Source: Rhodospirillales bacterium
Lineage (GTDB): Bacteria > Pseudomonadota > Alphaproteobacteria > Rhodospirillales_A > JACZKS01
DNA length: 64,000 nucleotides
Direction of reading: 5' to 3'
Assembly: GCA_018648445.1 (NCBI GenBank)
Contig: JABGRG010000005.1
Coordinates: 1-64,000 of the forward strand
Position numbers and translations under genes: made by a program. Shown here piece by piece: positions 1 through 8,914 of the stretch; position 1 is the stretch's first letter, and each line of letters starts with the position of its first letter. Under the pieces are notes generated by a model, which was given only the letters and a program-made list of their open reading frames with translations, was not told the origin of the DNA and made no database searches.

Positions 1-695
1 CCGCCGAAGGGGCCAACGTGGTCATCGGCGACGTCACCCCCGTTCCCGTCGAAGGCGGCGAGAGCGCCCACGACGAGATTGCCGCAGCGGGTGGATCCAC
101 CCATTTCGTCAAGACCGATGTGACCCGCTGGGCCGATTGGGATGCCCTCGTCGGGGCCGCCGTCGAGCGTTACGGACGCCTCGACGTGATGATCAACAAC
201 GCGGCTGTCTTTTCGCCGACCGCTCTTCTCGACACGTCAGAGGAAAGCTGGGACAGGATGATGGACGTCAACGTGAAGGGAACCTTCCTCGGGTGCAAAC
301 GCGCCGTTCAACAGATGATGACGCAGGAAATCAAGGCCGAGACCCGCGGCCGCGTCATTAATCTCACCTCCCAACTCGGCGTCCGGGCGGGTCCGTCCAA
401 CATCGCCTACGGCACCGGCAAGGCAGCTATCGCTTACATGACCAAGCAGATCGCACTCGACTATGCCAAACAGCACATCGTCTGCAATGCCATTGCACCG
501 GGCAAAATCATAACCGGAAAGAGCGGCCCTGCGATTTCCGAAGAAGCGATGACCTATTCCTACGAAAATACGCCGATGCCACGCTTGGGTGTGCCTGCGG
601 ACGTTGCCAATGCCGCGGTCTTTCTTGCCAGCGACGAGGCGACATTCATGACCGGCGCCATCATCATGGTGGATGGCGGCTGGACGACAAAATGA
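1..695 (+). CDS. SDR family oxidoreductase, 5' end cut by window
   Basis: NAD(P)-dependent short-chain dehydrogenase/reductase; the substrate cannot be told from sequence. The open frame continues to the window edge (first full codon at base 3), so the N-terminal part of the Rossmann fold with the TGxxxGxG nucleotide motif lies outside. What remains shows the NNA(A) motif (DVMINNAAVF), the catalytic serine strand (VINLTSQLG), the YGTGKAA stretch with catalytic Tyr and Lys, and the usual C-terminal MVDGGW ending. The stop is TGA at 693-695. It converges on the small leftward gene at 747-905. Family assignment is firm and substrate unknown. Confidence 0.88.
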   Translation, partial: AEGANVVIGDVTPVPVEGGESAHDEIAAAGGSTHFVKTDVTRWADWDALVGAAVERYGRLDVMINNAAVFSPTALLDTSEESWDRMMDVNVKGTFLGCKRAVQQMMTQEIKAETRGRVINLTSQLGVRAGPSNIAYGTGKAAIAYMTKQIALDYAKQHIVCNAIAPGKIITGKSGPAISEEAMTYSYENTPMPRLGVPADVANAAVFLASDEATFMTGAIIMVDGGWTTK

Positions 696-746
696 CCCCG
701 TAACAGCAATCACGTCGGCAGTTTGAGAACGGGTTCCGTCCTCCCG

Positions 747-905
747 TCAAACCCAGTTGTGCAGAACCTTGCCGCCGGTAATCGTGTACCCATTCTCGAA
801 GTAATAGGCGCCAAGTGGCTCGCGCACCTCAAGATTGGTGTGCTCCTCGAGCGCGCCGGTGGGAGACGGGCAAACGAATCCTTTGAGGTCGGAAATCTTC
901 GCCAT
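747..905 (-). CDS. small conserved-looking protein, 52 aa, unknown
   Basis: A 52-residue protein starting MAKISDLKGF and ending GGKVLHNWV. I chose the ATG at 905 because a purine-rich GAGAGGAA...AAAGGA ribosome-binding site lies directly upstream; the frame could open further upstream only by running into the epimerase gene. It lies 46 bases downstream of that epimerase on the same strand, so the two are probably cotranscribed. I see no signal peptide or membrane segment and recognise no family. It may be a small accessory protein or the tail of a decayed gene. Confidence 0.5.
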   Translation of the reverse strand: MAKISDLKGFVCPSPTGALEEHTNLEVREPLGAYYFENGYTITGGKVLHNWV

Positions 906-951
906 TCCTTTTGTTCCTCTCTTCAATTCTCTTTTTTGTCGTTTGGTTGCC

Positions 952-1950
952 TCAATCGGAAAAAGCCCATGGGTTGAGCCGCGCCCAGGATTCAAACTCC
1001 TCGACGCTTCGCGCGGTATTGAATTGCGGCACATATCCGGTATCGGCGATCAGGCGGCTTATGTTTACCGGCTGCCGGTCCTCATGACCATGGAGATTGA
1101 TGGTCGGCGTTTCGTTCTTTTCGACCAAGCGGCAATCAAACCCGGGCGTGATATCGGCCAATCTTTGCCCCCAATCGAAGGCGCTTACGACGGCATTTCC
1201 CGACACATTGTAGAGGCCGTGCCCAAGTTCGGGGGCATCGATGAGGGTGGTAACCGCGTTGGCGACATCGCCGGCATAGGTCCAGTCGCGCTGATCGCGC
1301 CGCGCAAATAGCGCCGGTTCGCCCCGCAAGGCGCGTTGCATAACCTGGAAATGCGGACTTAGTGTATCGCGCACACCAGTTTGGCGTTCCCAGCGCCCAA
1401 ATATCCCGGACAGACGAACGCTACGAACATCCATATCCCAGAGTTGGCCGAGGCGAGCAGCAGCACGCTCGGAGCCGAATTTGGTAAGCGAATACAGGCT
1501 GATCGGATCGGCTTTGGGGGCGTCCTCCGCCAATGGTTTGTCGCCGAATGCCGCGTCGCCATACGCGCTGACCGAACTGAGATTGATCACCCGCCTGACA
1601 TCGGCGTCCCGCGCTGCTCTCATCACGCGAATGAGCCCAACGAGGTTGACCTCGATGATCTGCTCGGGATCCGTCGCATCGCGTTTCGCGTCGGCAGTTA
1701 TGGCAGCACCGTAAACGATCGAATCCACCGGTTTGGCGAAGGCAGGGCGGATCGACGCCGGATCGAGGATGCTGCCCTGCACTGACGTCAACGTCCCGGG
1801 CAGAGAGGACAAATACCCAAAGGCCTCCGCCGGTATTGGGGCCGCGTCGAAAACGACAACGGATGAATTTTGTTCCAACAGGTGTTCGGCTATATTCAAG
1901 CCGATAAATCCCGCGCCCCCGAAAATTACCGTCGTTAATGCCGCGTTCAT
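952..1950 (-). CDS. NAD-dependent epimerase/dehydratase family protein
   Basis: Extended short-chain dehydrogenase of 332 residues, probably acting on a sugar or nucleotide-sugar related substrate. The Rossmann motif GGAGFIG sits at residues 11-17, followed by an acidic end of beta-2 (VVFDAAP) that suits NAD. The catalytic Tyr-x3-Lys is in the LYSLTKFGSE stretch in mid-protein, with the serine strand (INLSSVSAYGD) before it. The start at 1950 is preferred over an earlier in-frame ATG because AAGGAG lies six bases upstream. The small gene at 747-905 follows on the same strand. The neighbouring SDRs and enolase suggest carbohydrate catabolism, which is inference. Confidence 0.85.
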   Translation of the reverse strand: MNAALTTVIFGGAGFIGLNIAEHLLEQNSSVVVFDAAPIPAEAFGYLSSLPGTLTSVQGSILDPASIRPAFAKPVDSIVYGAAITADAKRDATDPEQIIEVNLVGLIRVMRAARDADVRRVINLSSVSAYGDAAFGDKPLAEDAPKADPISLYSLTKFGSERAAARLGQLWDMDVRSVRLSGIFGRWERQTGVRDTLSPHFQVMQRALRGEPALFARRDQRDWTYAGDVANAVTTLIDAPELGHGLYNVSGNAVVSAFDWGQRLADITPGFDCRLVEKNETPTINLHGHEDRQPVNISRLIADTGYVPQFNTARSVEEFESWARLNPWAFSD

Positions 1951-2250
1951 GCAAATCTCCTTGGCAAAACACAAATGTTAACGGGTCAATTTGGCATAGA
2001 AAAATAGACTGACACCAATCTCAATTGTTCATGCGCTTCGCGCTGGCGAAGGTGCTTCAAACTTGCCGGACTGATCAGCTTGCCTCCGGCAGCCATCCGC
2101 AATGACGCATCGTAAACGCCCGGTCGGAGAATCCCTAGTAGAGAGCCCGTGGGGGCGTTGTCAGACTAAACTGCCTTGAGAAGACAAGGCGGATTTCGTC
2201 ACGTCCGTGGATGGCAAATCCATACCGTTGTTTCGAGACTTCACCGAAGA
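1951..2250. other. 300-base gap, no gene
   Basis: No supported gene lies between the start of the epimerase gene (1950) and the end of the receiver-like protein (2251). Both flanking genes are leftward, so this stretch should hold the epimerase promoter and the end of the upstream transcript. I see only a short hairpin, listed separately, and AT-richer sequence around 1960-2010. Confidence 0.6.
2173..2190 (-). terminator. weak terminator-like hairpin after the receiver-like gene
   Basis: A perfect 6-bp stem (GCCTTG at 2173-2178, CAAGGC at 2185-2190) with a 6-base loop lies 60 bases downstream of the leftward gene ending at 2251. On the minus strand it is followed by a loose T-rich run, so it is a weak candidate only. 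Confidence 0.3.
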
Positions 2251-3147
2251 TCAGCCGCCGCCATCGCCCCTGTTGCCCAGCGCGACCTTAAAGCCATTGA
2301 TGATCTCGGCAATGGCGGCGAGGTTGCGCGGGACACTGCCCGAGTTCTCGTTGTCGATGCGATCCGCGACCTCGAGCACCAAACGACATAATTCGAGGAC
2401 GTGCTTGACCTCGTTCTTGGCCATGCGGCGCTGGATGTCAGACGTCGCGGCACGCAACAACTCGAGTGATTTCCCAATATCCTCGCCGTTGCTCCCTTTG
2501 ACCATGGCGTCTCGGACTTCGCCGGCGCGCAACTCGATCTCCTCGACGTTGAGGCGCAGCTTGCGCTTGTTTAGAAAGGAAGCACATTTGGAGATTCGGT
2601 CGGCAACCATGTCGCGGCTCGATCCGTTGGCTATTTCCTTCACAGGGTTGGGCGCCTTGAATTCCATCTCCTTCTCCCGCTTGGTGCGCGGGATTTTACG
2701 GCGGGTCGGACCGATATAGCTGGCGGTTGCGACGAAGGGCTTGCGTTTGTTGGCGACGGAGAAGATGCGCTCGGAGAAGGCGGTCGACGAAAAAGGCTTG
2801 GCGATGAGCATATCGGTTCCACTATTGGCAGCCTGCGCCACCGCCCGCTTGCCTCCGGTCTGCTGGTTTATCATGCTGATGGAGACAACGAACGGATTGT
2901 TGTCGATCGCCTGATGGCGAATCCCGTGCACCATTTCGAAGCCGGCGTCGTCGTCGCCTTCGTCACTACAGATCAGCAGGTCGACGGGGCCGCGCTCAAG
3001 CAACGGAAGACAATCGGCCGGCTTCTCATGAGCCGCAATTTCCCCGAACCCGAGTTGCCGGAGCAAATCCCGGATGTTACGGCGCAAGGGCTCGTTCGCC
3101 TCACAGACAACGACCTCGACCCGCGCGAAGACCAACCCGTTCGCCAC
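2251..3147 (-). CDS. receiver-like (REC) protein with helical C-terminal domain
   Basis: A 298-residue protein whose first ~120 residues follow a CheY-like receiver fold. The beta-1 strand reads VEVVVCEANE and the conserved lysine lies in the LIAKPF stretch. The acidic pair is altered (E-A-N), and the expected phospho-acceptor position after strand beta-3 (DLLICS) appears to be Ser, followed by an acidic run. This suggests a receiver that is not phosphorylated in the usual way. The remaining ~160 residues are charged and predicted helical, with no output domain I recognise. The GTG at 3147 is preferred because GAGGG lies about six bases upstream; a TTG at 3153 is possible. No histidine kinase is adjacent. 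Confidence 0.75.
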   Translation of the reverse strand: MANGLVFARVEVVVCEANEPLRRNIRDLLRQLGFGEIAAHEKPADCLPLLERGPVDLLICSDEGDDDAGFEMVHGIRHQAIDNNPFVVSISMINQQTGGKRAVAQAANSGTDMLIAKPFSSTAFSERIFSVANKRKPFVATASYIGPTRRKIPRTKREKEMEFKAPNPVKEIANGSSRDMVADRISKCASFLNKRKLRLNVEEIELRAGEVRDAMVKGSNGEDIGKSLELLRAATSDIQRRMAKNEVKHVLELCRLVLEVADRIDNENSGSVPRNLAAIAEIINGFKVALGNRGDGGG

Positions 3148-3475
3148 GGACAATCCCTCAATCTGAGCACTCTATTCGTTCTTCTTAAGCCTACTGCGCC
3201 GACTTTTGCCGGTCGCCCCTGGTCGCCAACCGTCACTCCTCCGATAATCCCGGAGGGTCCCGGATGGCGCCTTCCACGCACGAAAAATGTTACCACAAAG
3301 ACGTATTGGTTGAAAGTGTGGCCCGCCACGCGACTCCGAGCCCGGGTTTGAGCGCCGGTGTCAATTTTCGCGTCAAACGGAACGCCTGCACCTCACGCGA
3401 CACGATCAACACCCGGCGCCCATCTTTCCTTGCGTCGCCGATCCACGAAGTTTTACCGCGAAGGATGATTATCGC
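3148..3475. other. 328-base gap, no gene
   Basis: Between two leftward genes. It should contain the promoter of the receiver-like gene and the end of the enolase-SDR transcript. I see no good coding frame, tRNA or strong hairpin. Confidence 0.55.
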
Positions 3476-4240
3476 TCACCTTCCGCCGCTTACATCGATC
3501 ATGGTTCCAGCTATGAAGCTCGATTGATCGGACAATAGGAAGAGAATGGCCTCGGCGATTTCTTCGGGGTCGGCGGGTCGGCCCGCCGCCGTTCCCTTCA
3601 TTATTTCGCGAAGGCGATCTTCGCCACCGCGCCCGTCGTGTGTTGATGTTTTGGTCGGGCCCGGGCGCACGCCAACGACGCGTATGTTGTCTGGGCCGAC
3701 TTCGCGGGCAAGGCCGATGGTAAAACTATCCATACCGCCTTTCGCCGCGGCATAAAGCGTTCGACCGGCGAGGCCGCCCAGTACTGCCGCGCGCGACGAA
3801 ACGTTGACGATTACCCCGCCTGACTTTCGGGGGTGTGCGCGCATGTGTTTGACGGCCTCCCGGCAGCAGAAAATGGCCGAATGAAGATTAAGCCCCATCA
3901 TCTGATCGATAGCGTCCCGCGTAATGTCTTCGATCAAAATATCTGCACTTTGCCCGGCGCAATTGACGAGATGGGTCACCGGCCCAAGTTCCAGGGCCAC
4001 CCGCTCGAACATGCCAATAGTGTCTGCTTCGCTGGTCACATCGGCACCAATCGTCAGAGCCACGCCGCCTTCGCGCTCGACGGATTGGCAGACCGCTTGG
4101 GCCTCGGTCTCGGATTGGTGATAGTTGATGGCAACAGCGTACTCTGCCCGACCGGCGCATTTGGCCAGTGCGGCGCCGATGCCCCTGGACGCACCCGTGA
4201 TCAGGAGAACTTTTCGCGTTGTTTGATTGTTCAGCGTCAT
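3476..4240 (-). CDS. SDR family oxidoreductase (FabG-like)
   Basis: Classical SDR of 254 residues. The cofactor motif TGASRGIG lies at residues 15-22, the LVNCAG motif near residue 90, the catalytic Ser in VNVSSRAAV, and Tyr-x3-Lys in LYAAAKGG near residue 155. It ends with GTMIDVSGGR, a common ending in the FabG-like group. The start at 4240 overlaps the stop of the upstream enolase-superfamily gene by four bases (ATGA), implying translational coupling. The pair probably performs dehydration and oxidation/reduction of the same sugar acid, which is inference. A longer frame upstream of 4240 lacks motif support. Confidence 0.88.
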   Translation of the reverse strand: MTLNNQTTRKVLLITGASRGIGAALAKCAGRAEYAVAINYHQSETEAQAVCQSVEREGGVALTIGADVTSEADTIGMFERVALELGPVTHLVNCAGQSADILIEDITRDAIDQMMGLNLHSAIFCCREAVKHMRAHPRKSGGVIVNVSSRAAVLGGLAGRTLYAAAKGGMDSFTIGLAREVGPDNIRVVGVRPGPTKTSTHDGRGGEDRLREIMKGTAAGRPADPEEIAEAILFLLSDQSSFIAGTMIDVSGGR

Positions 4241-5466
4241 AGCGTCGTCGACCTTACCACCACATCGTCGCGAGCAAGGAACTCGGGTTGCAACGCGCAC
4301 CCGATACCGTCACCCGTCGGCGCCTGCATCCACCCATCCGAGATGGTCGGCAGATCGGTGACGATATCACGGTAAAATCCGTTGAAATGGGATCTCACGA
4401 TTTCGGCAATCAGTGTGTTTTTCTGCGAAAAGGCAAGGTGCGCATTGGCCGCCAATACGATGGGGCCGGTGCAGTCGTGGGGTGCGATGGTGCGTCCGAA
4501 GCTTTCCGCCAACGCGGCGATTTTTCGCGCCTCGCTCAACCCCCCAACCCAGGCGATATCGAAGTTCGCCACGTCGATACATTCGGCCTTGAAGGCCTCG
4601 CGGTACCACTCTTTTGTGCCCATGGTTTCACTGCCGCAAATGGGAATCTGCGTCGATTGCGCGTACCGGGCAAGGTCACCGAACCGATGCATGGCAACCG
4701 GTTCCTCCGACCAGTAAATATCCAGGTCGCGCAACGCATGAGCAATTTTCCTGGCGGGCTCGGCAAGCCAAAGCCCATGAAATTCCAGCAACACGTCAAT
4801 GCGATCACCAACCGTTTTGCGGATTTCCTCAATTACGCTTACGCCCTTGCGAAGGTCCTCCAGGCTGATTTCGCGGCCTTCGTTTTTGCGTGCGAAAACG
4901 TCGAACGGCCATATTTTCAAAGCCGTTATCCCGTCTTCCAGCAAACTCAATGCAAGCTCGCCCGGGCAATCGTATTGCGCTTTCAGGTCATCCATGATCT
5001 GCCGCGACGGCGCGCCATTGCCCTGGCTAGGTTGGACCAGGATCGTTTCGCCTGCCGTTCGGGAAACCGCGTTGTACATGGCATTGGCGCATGTGTTGTA
5101 AACGCGCACGGAATCGGTCACGCAACCGCCGAACAACTCATACAAAGGAACGCCAAGACTTCGCGCCTTGATATTCCACAGCGCGATGTCGATGGCCGAA
5201 ACCGCCCGCGTCTCAATGCTTCTGGTGGGAAACCCACGAAAGAAACTTCCTACGACATTGTTGAGCTCATAAGACAGCTGTTCAATCCGGTGCGGGTTCT
5301 TGCCAATCAAGTGGGGCGCGCACGTTTCATGGACGTGCTCGATGGTCGCGCGCGGATTGCGAAAGGTCTCGCCGGTGCCGACAATCCCTTCGTCGGTATG
5401 GATTTGAACCCAAACGATGTTGCTAAACGAGTCACAAGCTATGGTGTCAACTTTCGTAATCCGCAT
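4237..5466 (-). CDS. mandelate racemase/muconate lactonizing enzyme family (sugar-acid dehydratase type)
   Basis: Enolase-superfamily protein of 409 residues, probably a Mg2+-dependent sugar-acid dehydratase. The N-terminal capping domain opens MRITKVDTIACDSFSNIVWV. In the barrel, acidic metal ligands fit DVLLEFHGLW, YWSEEPV and CGSETMGTKEW. The C-terminal APHDCTGP resembles the His-containing catalytic loop of the mannonate/galactonate dehydratase branch. The divergent Gfo/Idh gene starts 79 bases away and the downstream SDR overlaps by four bases. The exact substrate cannot be read from the sequence. Confidence 0.87.
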   Translation of the reverse strand: MRITKVDTIACDSFSNIVWVQIHTDEGIVGTGETFRNPRATIEHVHETCAPHLIGKNPHRIEQLSYELNNVVGSFFRGFPTRSIETRAVSAIDIALWNIKARSLGVPLYELFGGCVTDSVRVYNTCANAMYNAVSRTAGETILVQPSQGNGAPSRQIMDDLKAQYDCPGELALSLLEDGITALKIWPFDVFARKNEGREISLEDLRKGVSVIEEIRKTVGDRIDVLLEFHGLWLAEPARKIAHALRDLDIYWSEEPVAMHRFGDLARYAQSTQIPICGSETMGTKEWYREAFKAECIDVANFDIAWVGGLSEARKIAALAESFGRTIAPHDCTGPIVLAANAHLAFSQKNTLIAEIVRSHFNGFYRDIVTDLPTISDGWMQAPTGDGIGCALQPEFLARDDVVVRSTTL

Positions 5467-5545
5467 GGCGTTCGATCTTTCCTAGTGTCGTTGGCCGGTC
5501 CCTCGGTTAAAACTATACACGCGGCGGGAACACAGGATAGGGCCA

Positions 5546-6580
5546 ATGGCGGAAAAACATCTGAAAATCGGTATGGTCGGCGCTGGTGTGATTGCGCAAA
5601 ACCATTTGGAAGGCTGGGCGCAAAGCACAGGCGCTGACGTCGTCGCCATCTGTGATCCGGACCGGACCAAGGTAGCTGAACGCGCCGGACAATTCGGCAT
5701 TCAGCACGTGCATGGCACCATGGAGGACATGCTGGATCACCATGACGATCTGGATGCGCTGGACATTGTCACGCCGCTTCCCACCCATGTGCCTCTCGTC
5801 ACACAATGCGCCGAACGGGGCATTCACGCCATGTGCCAAAAGCCGCTTGCACCGTCGGCGCAGGAGGCCGCGCAATTGGCCGCCGTTTGCCGCCCGCGTA
5901 TCCGCCTGATGGTTCATGAGAACACGCGGTTCAAGGCCCATTTCAGTGCCGTTCGCGCCCAATTACGGAACCGCGCAATCGGCGAAGCCATGATGGCCCG
6001 CCTGACGGTCCGCAGTTGTGGCTATTGCCGCGCCGGGGGCAACACGCCCTGGTATCTGGATCGGCAACCCTATCTCGCCGATTTCCCCCAACTCCTCATA
6101 TTCGAGTCGATCATTCACCATCTGGATGCGTTGCGCGCCATTTTCGGCGACTTAAACGTTGAAGCGTGTCTGTACAACACCATCAATGCCGGGGACTTGT
6201 CCGGTGAAGATACGGCCATCATCGTGCTCAAAAGCGGCGACGCAACCAACATCGTATTGGACGCAAGTTTTACGGCAGCAGGCGCAACCTCGTTCCCGAG
6301 CGATACACTCGAAGTACTGGGGACCGATGGCAGAATTGTCGCGACCAATGAAGGGATGACCCTATTTGACGGTGACGGATCGCAACGCAACCAAGCGTTC
6401 GCATCCGATTATCAGGCTTGTTTCAGCGCCGCCATTCAACATTTCATCGACCAGTTGGGCAATGGGCAACCGTTCGAAACGGAAGCGGAAGACAACGTTA
6501 AAACGCTGGCACTGGTAGAACAGTGTTACGGTTATTCAGGGTGTTCGTCGTCGAATGACTTGAGCCTTTTGAGGATTTGA
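5546..6580 (+). CDS. Gfo/Idh/MocA family oxidoreductase
   Basis: NAD(P)-dependent dehydrogenase of 344 residues, of the type acting on sugars, inositols or sugar acids. The dinucleotide motif GMVGAGVIA is near residues 8-16. The usual EKP motif reads CQKPL, keeping the catalytic-type lysine but changing the Glu to Gln. The C-terminal alpha/beta domain carries the SIIHHLDAL stretch with its conserved histidines. AGGG precedes the ATG. It diverges from the enolase gene, consistent with a shared sugar-acid catabolic region. Confidence 0.87.
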   Translation: MAEKHLKIGMVGAGVIAQNHLEGWAQSTGADVVAICDPDRTKVAERAGQFGIQHVHGTMEDMLDHHDDLDALDIVTPLPTHVPLVTQCAERGIHAMCQKPLAPSAQEAAQLAAVCRPRIRLMVHENTRFKAHFSAVRAQLRNRAIGEAMMARLTVRSCGYCRAGGNTPWYLDRQPYLADFPQLLIFESIIHHLDALRAIFGDLNVEACLYNTINAGDLSGEDTAIIVLKSGDATNIVLDASFTAAGATSFPSDTLEVLGTDGRIVATNEGMTLFDGDGSQRNQAFASDYQACFSAAIQHFIDQLGNGQPFETEAEDNVKTLALVEQCYGYSGCSSSNDLSLLRI

Positions 6581-6747
6581 TTTAACGGAGGCTCTGGCTC
6601 ATCCTTTGTTGATGTTAGGCCGTTTGATGCTGATGCTGCAAGCGACGGGTTTGGATTGTCAATCTCTTGATCTTTTCTCTCCTTTCGATGATGGCCGCAT
6701 CGCCTGGACGAGCCCGATCTACGTATTTAATTAGGAATTTCAGACAC

Positions 6748-7860
6748 ATGACCTTTTTTCCGTCCGCCGACGACACTTGGGAACACATCACAGCGCGTGA
6801 TGCCGGTTTCGACGAAAGCCGTCTGGCAACGGCCATCGCCTTTGCCGAAAGCCACGGGTCTCCCTGGCCCAAGGATATTGATAAGGCAGGCAACGTTCCG
6901 GGCCTGAGCCAATTCGAGAAAGCCCCATGGAACGAGGCGTTGGGCGAATTCATACCGCGCGGCGAGACCAATGGTCTGATCTTGAAGGGCGGTCGGATAG
7001 CGGCGCAATGGGGCGAGACAGGCCGCGTCGAAATGACGTTCAGCATCGCCAAGAGCTATCTTTCAATCCTTGCCGGACTGGCGATTTCTGACGGGCTGAT
7101 CGGCAGTGTGGACGATCCGGTAGCCAAAACGGTTCCGGGCGAGCTTTTCGCGTCTGACCACAATTCCAAAATCACCTGGCGGCACCTGCTGACACAGACC
7201 AGCGAATGGGAAGGAACGCTTTGGGACAAACCCGATCTGGTCGACCGCAATCGGAAGGTGGGCCCCGGCAGCAATAACGACCTTAAGGGGACCCATCGGG
7301 ATTTGCAGGCTCCGGGCACTTTCTGGGAATATAACGACGTGCGGGTAAACGTTCTTTCGCTGGCGCTTCTGCACGTGTTTCGCAGACCTTTGGGCGAAGT
7401 TCTGAAAGAACGGGTTATGGACCCCATCGGCGCTTCCGAAACCTGGCGCTGGGTCGGCTACCGAAATTCCTTCGTCGAAATCGACGGCATAAGGATGCAA
7501 TCGGTCCCGGGCGGAACCCACTGGGGGGGCGGCCTGCAGATCAATAGCCTGGATCACGCCCGCTTTGCTCTTCTTGTTCGTAACGACGGCGTTTGGGACG
7601 CAAAGCGGATCGTTCCGGAAGGCTGGGTCAACCAACTGCACACGCCATCTCCGGTAAATGCCGGATACGGTTTCCTTTGGTGGTTGAATACGGGCCAAGA
7701 GGAATGGGCGGGGGTCCCCGAAACGTCCTATGGCGCCGTCGGCGCGGGCAGCCACATCATATGGATCGATCCCGACCATGACCTTGTCATCGTCGCAAGA
7801 TGGGTCAACCAAATTCACGTTGAAGGATTGATACAAGAATTTGCCCAGGCATTGATTTAA
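6748..7860 (+). CDS. serine hydrolase, class C beta-lactamase-like
   Basis: A 370-residue protein of the beta-lactamase/penicillin-binding esterase fold. The catalytic Ser-x-x-Lys is SIAK at residues 99-102, a Tyr at the Tyr-x-Asn position lies in EYNDVRVN near residue 195, and an HWGGG stretch is near the KTG/HxG position. No clear signal peptide is present, so a cytoplasmic esterase or amidase is more likely than an antibiotic-resistance enzyme. The start at 6748 is chosen because family similarity begins there; an upstream extension to 6667 looks non-coding. The NHL-repeat gene follows 28 bases later and is probably cotranscribed. Confidence 0.85.
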   Translation: MTFFPSADDTWEHITARDAGFDESRLATAIAFAESHGSPWPKDIDKAGNVPGLSQFEKAPWNEALGEFIPRGETNGLILKGGRIAAQWGETGRVEMTFSIAKSYLSILAGLAISDGLIGSVDDPVAKTVPGELFASDHNSKITWRHLLTQTSEWEGTLWDKPDLVDRNRKVGPGSNNDLKGTHRDLQAPGTFWEYNDVRVNVLSLALLHVFRRPLGEVLKERVMDPIGASETWRWVGYRNSFVEIDGIRMQSVPGGTHWGGGLQINSLDHARFALLVRNDGVWDAKRIVPEGWVNQLHTPSPVNAGYGFLWWLNTGQEEWAGVPETSYGAVGAGSHIIWIDPDHDLVIVARWVNQIHVEGLIQEFAQALI

Positions 7861-7888
7861 GCCGCTCTACTTTGAAGGAATTCCGACC

Positions 7889-8890
7889 ATGACCAAGGGA
7901 CCGCACAATCTTGAATTCGACGTCGTTCAGGGGTGGGAGAAACTGCCCGAGGGATGGTCTTTTACCGAGGTCGCCGGGGTCGCAGTCGACTCGCGCGACC
8001 GCGTCTATGTCTATTGTCGGGGCGATCACCCGGTCATTGTCTTTGACAAGGATGGCAAATTTCTTGACGCCTGGGGCGAAGATAATTTCACCCGTCCGCA
8101 CGGCATTTATATCTCGGCCAAGGACGAGGTGTTCCTGGTGGACGACGAGGGACACTCGGTCTTCAAGTATGATCTGGACGGCAATCCCATTATGCGCATC
8201 GGCGGCACCAAGGCGGAAACCGGCTTCGAGCGGGGCGCTTCGCCGGTGATGCATTCCGCCGGTCCGTTTAACGAGGTGACCAACGTGGCGCTGGCCCCCG
8301 ACGGGCGCATCTATGCCGCCGACGGTTATGGAAACGCGCGGGTCCATTGTTTTTCGCCGGACGGAACATTGCTGAACACCTGGGGCGAGCAAGGCAACAA
8401 TTTCGGAGAATTCAACCTGCCGCACGGCATCGGCGTGGATAGCGCAGGCAATGTCTATGTGTGCGACCGCGAAAATTCCCGCATTCAAATCTTTTCCGGC
8501 GAAGGCGAGTTTCTGCGAGTGTGGGACTGGGTCAGCCGACCGACCGACATCTTTATCGATGCCCAGGACACCATTTATATCGCCGAGTTGGGCTTCATCA
8601 TCGGCAATCGGCCCTGCCTGCACTTTCGAAACTGTTTCTATGCAAAGCCGGGCCACGATCCCATCGCGCGGGTCACCGTGTGCAATCCCGATGGCGAGAT
8701 CATCCAGCAGATCGGCGGCCATGAGGCAGTACTGCCGGGCAACTTCATCGCGCCCCACGGCCTTTGGGTCGATAGCGAGGGTAGCCTCTATGTGGGCGAG
8801 GTATCACAGACCTCGGGCGGCGCGCGCCACTACTGTCCGGATGACCCGCTGAACGCCCATTGTTTCCAAAAGTTTATTCGTCGCGGCTAG
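7889..8890 (+). CDS. NHL-repeat beta-propeller protein (peptidyl-amidating-lyase-like)
   Basis: A 333-residue protein built of NHL repeats, each with the GVAVDSRDRVYV/GIGVDSAGNVYV type strand pattern, giving a six-bladed propeller. Such proteins resemble the peptidyl-alpha-hydroxyglycine amidating lyase fold or lactonase-type propellers, but bacterial members are mostly uncharacterised. No signal peptide is evident. AAGGAA lies upstream of the ATG at 7889. The gene follows the serine hydrolase closely. Its stop codon overlaps a hairpin shared with the convergent puuE-like gene. Confidence 0.83.
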   Translation: MTKGPHNLEFDVVQGWEKLPEGWSFTEVAGVAVDSRDRVYVYCRGDHPVIVFDKDGKFLDAWGEDNFTRPHGIYISAKDEVFLVDDEGHSVFKYDLDGNPIMRIGGTKAETGFERGASPVMHSAGPFNEVTNVALAPDGRIYAADGYGNARVHCFSPDGTLLNTWGEQGNNFGEFNLPHGIGVDSAGNVYVCDRENSRIQIFSGEGEFLRVWDWVSRPTDIFIDAQDTIYIAELGFIIGNRPCLHFRNCFYAKPGHDPIARVTVCNPDGEIIQQIGGHEAVLPGNFIAPHGLWVDSEGSLYVGEVSQTSGGARHYCPDDPLNAHCFQKFIRRG

Positions 8891-8914
8891 AGCATTTTCA
8901 GGCTGAAAGTGCTT
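8890..8914. terminator. bidirectional hairpin between convergent genes
   Basis: GAGCATTTTC (from 8890) pairs with GAAAGTGCTT (to 8914) around a short loop. It begins inside the TAG stop of the NHL gene and covers the end of the PuuE-like gene, so it probably ends both transcripts. A related GAGCACTTTCCG inverted repeat occurs at 51954-52007. Confidence 0.5.

Noticed and set aside
4288..5637. 449-codon frame antisense to the enolase-superfamily gene
   Set aside because: It has no motif, no ribosome-binding site and crosses the divergent promoter region.
6748..7860. Serine hydrolase as an antibiotic-resistance beta-lactamase
   Set aside because: No signal peptide is seen and it is paired with an NHL protein in a catabolic region, so an esterase or amidase is more likely.
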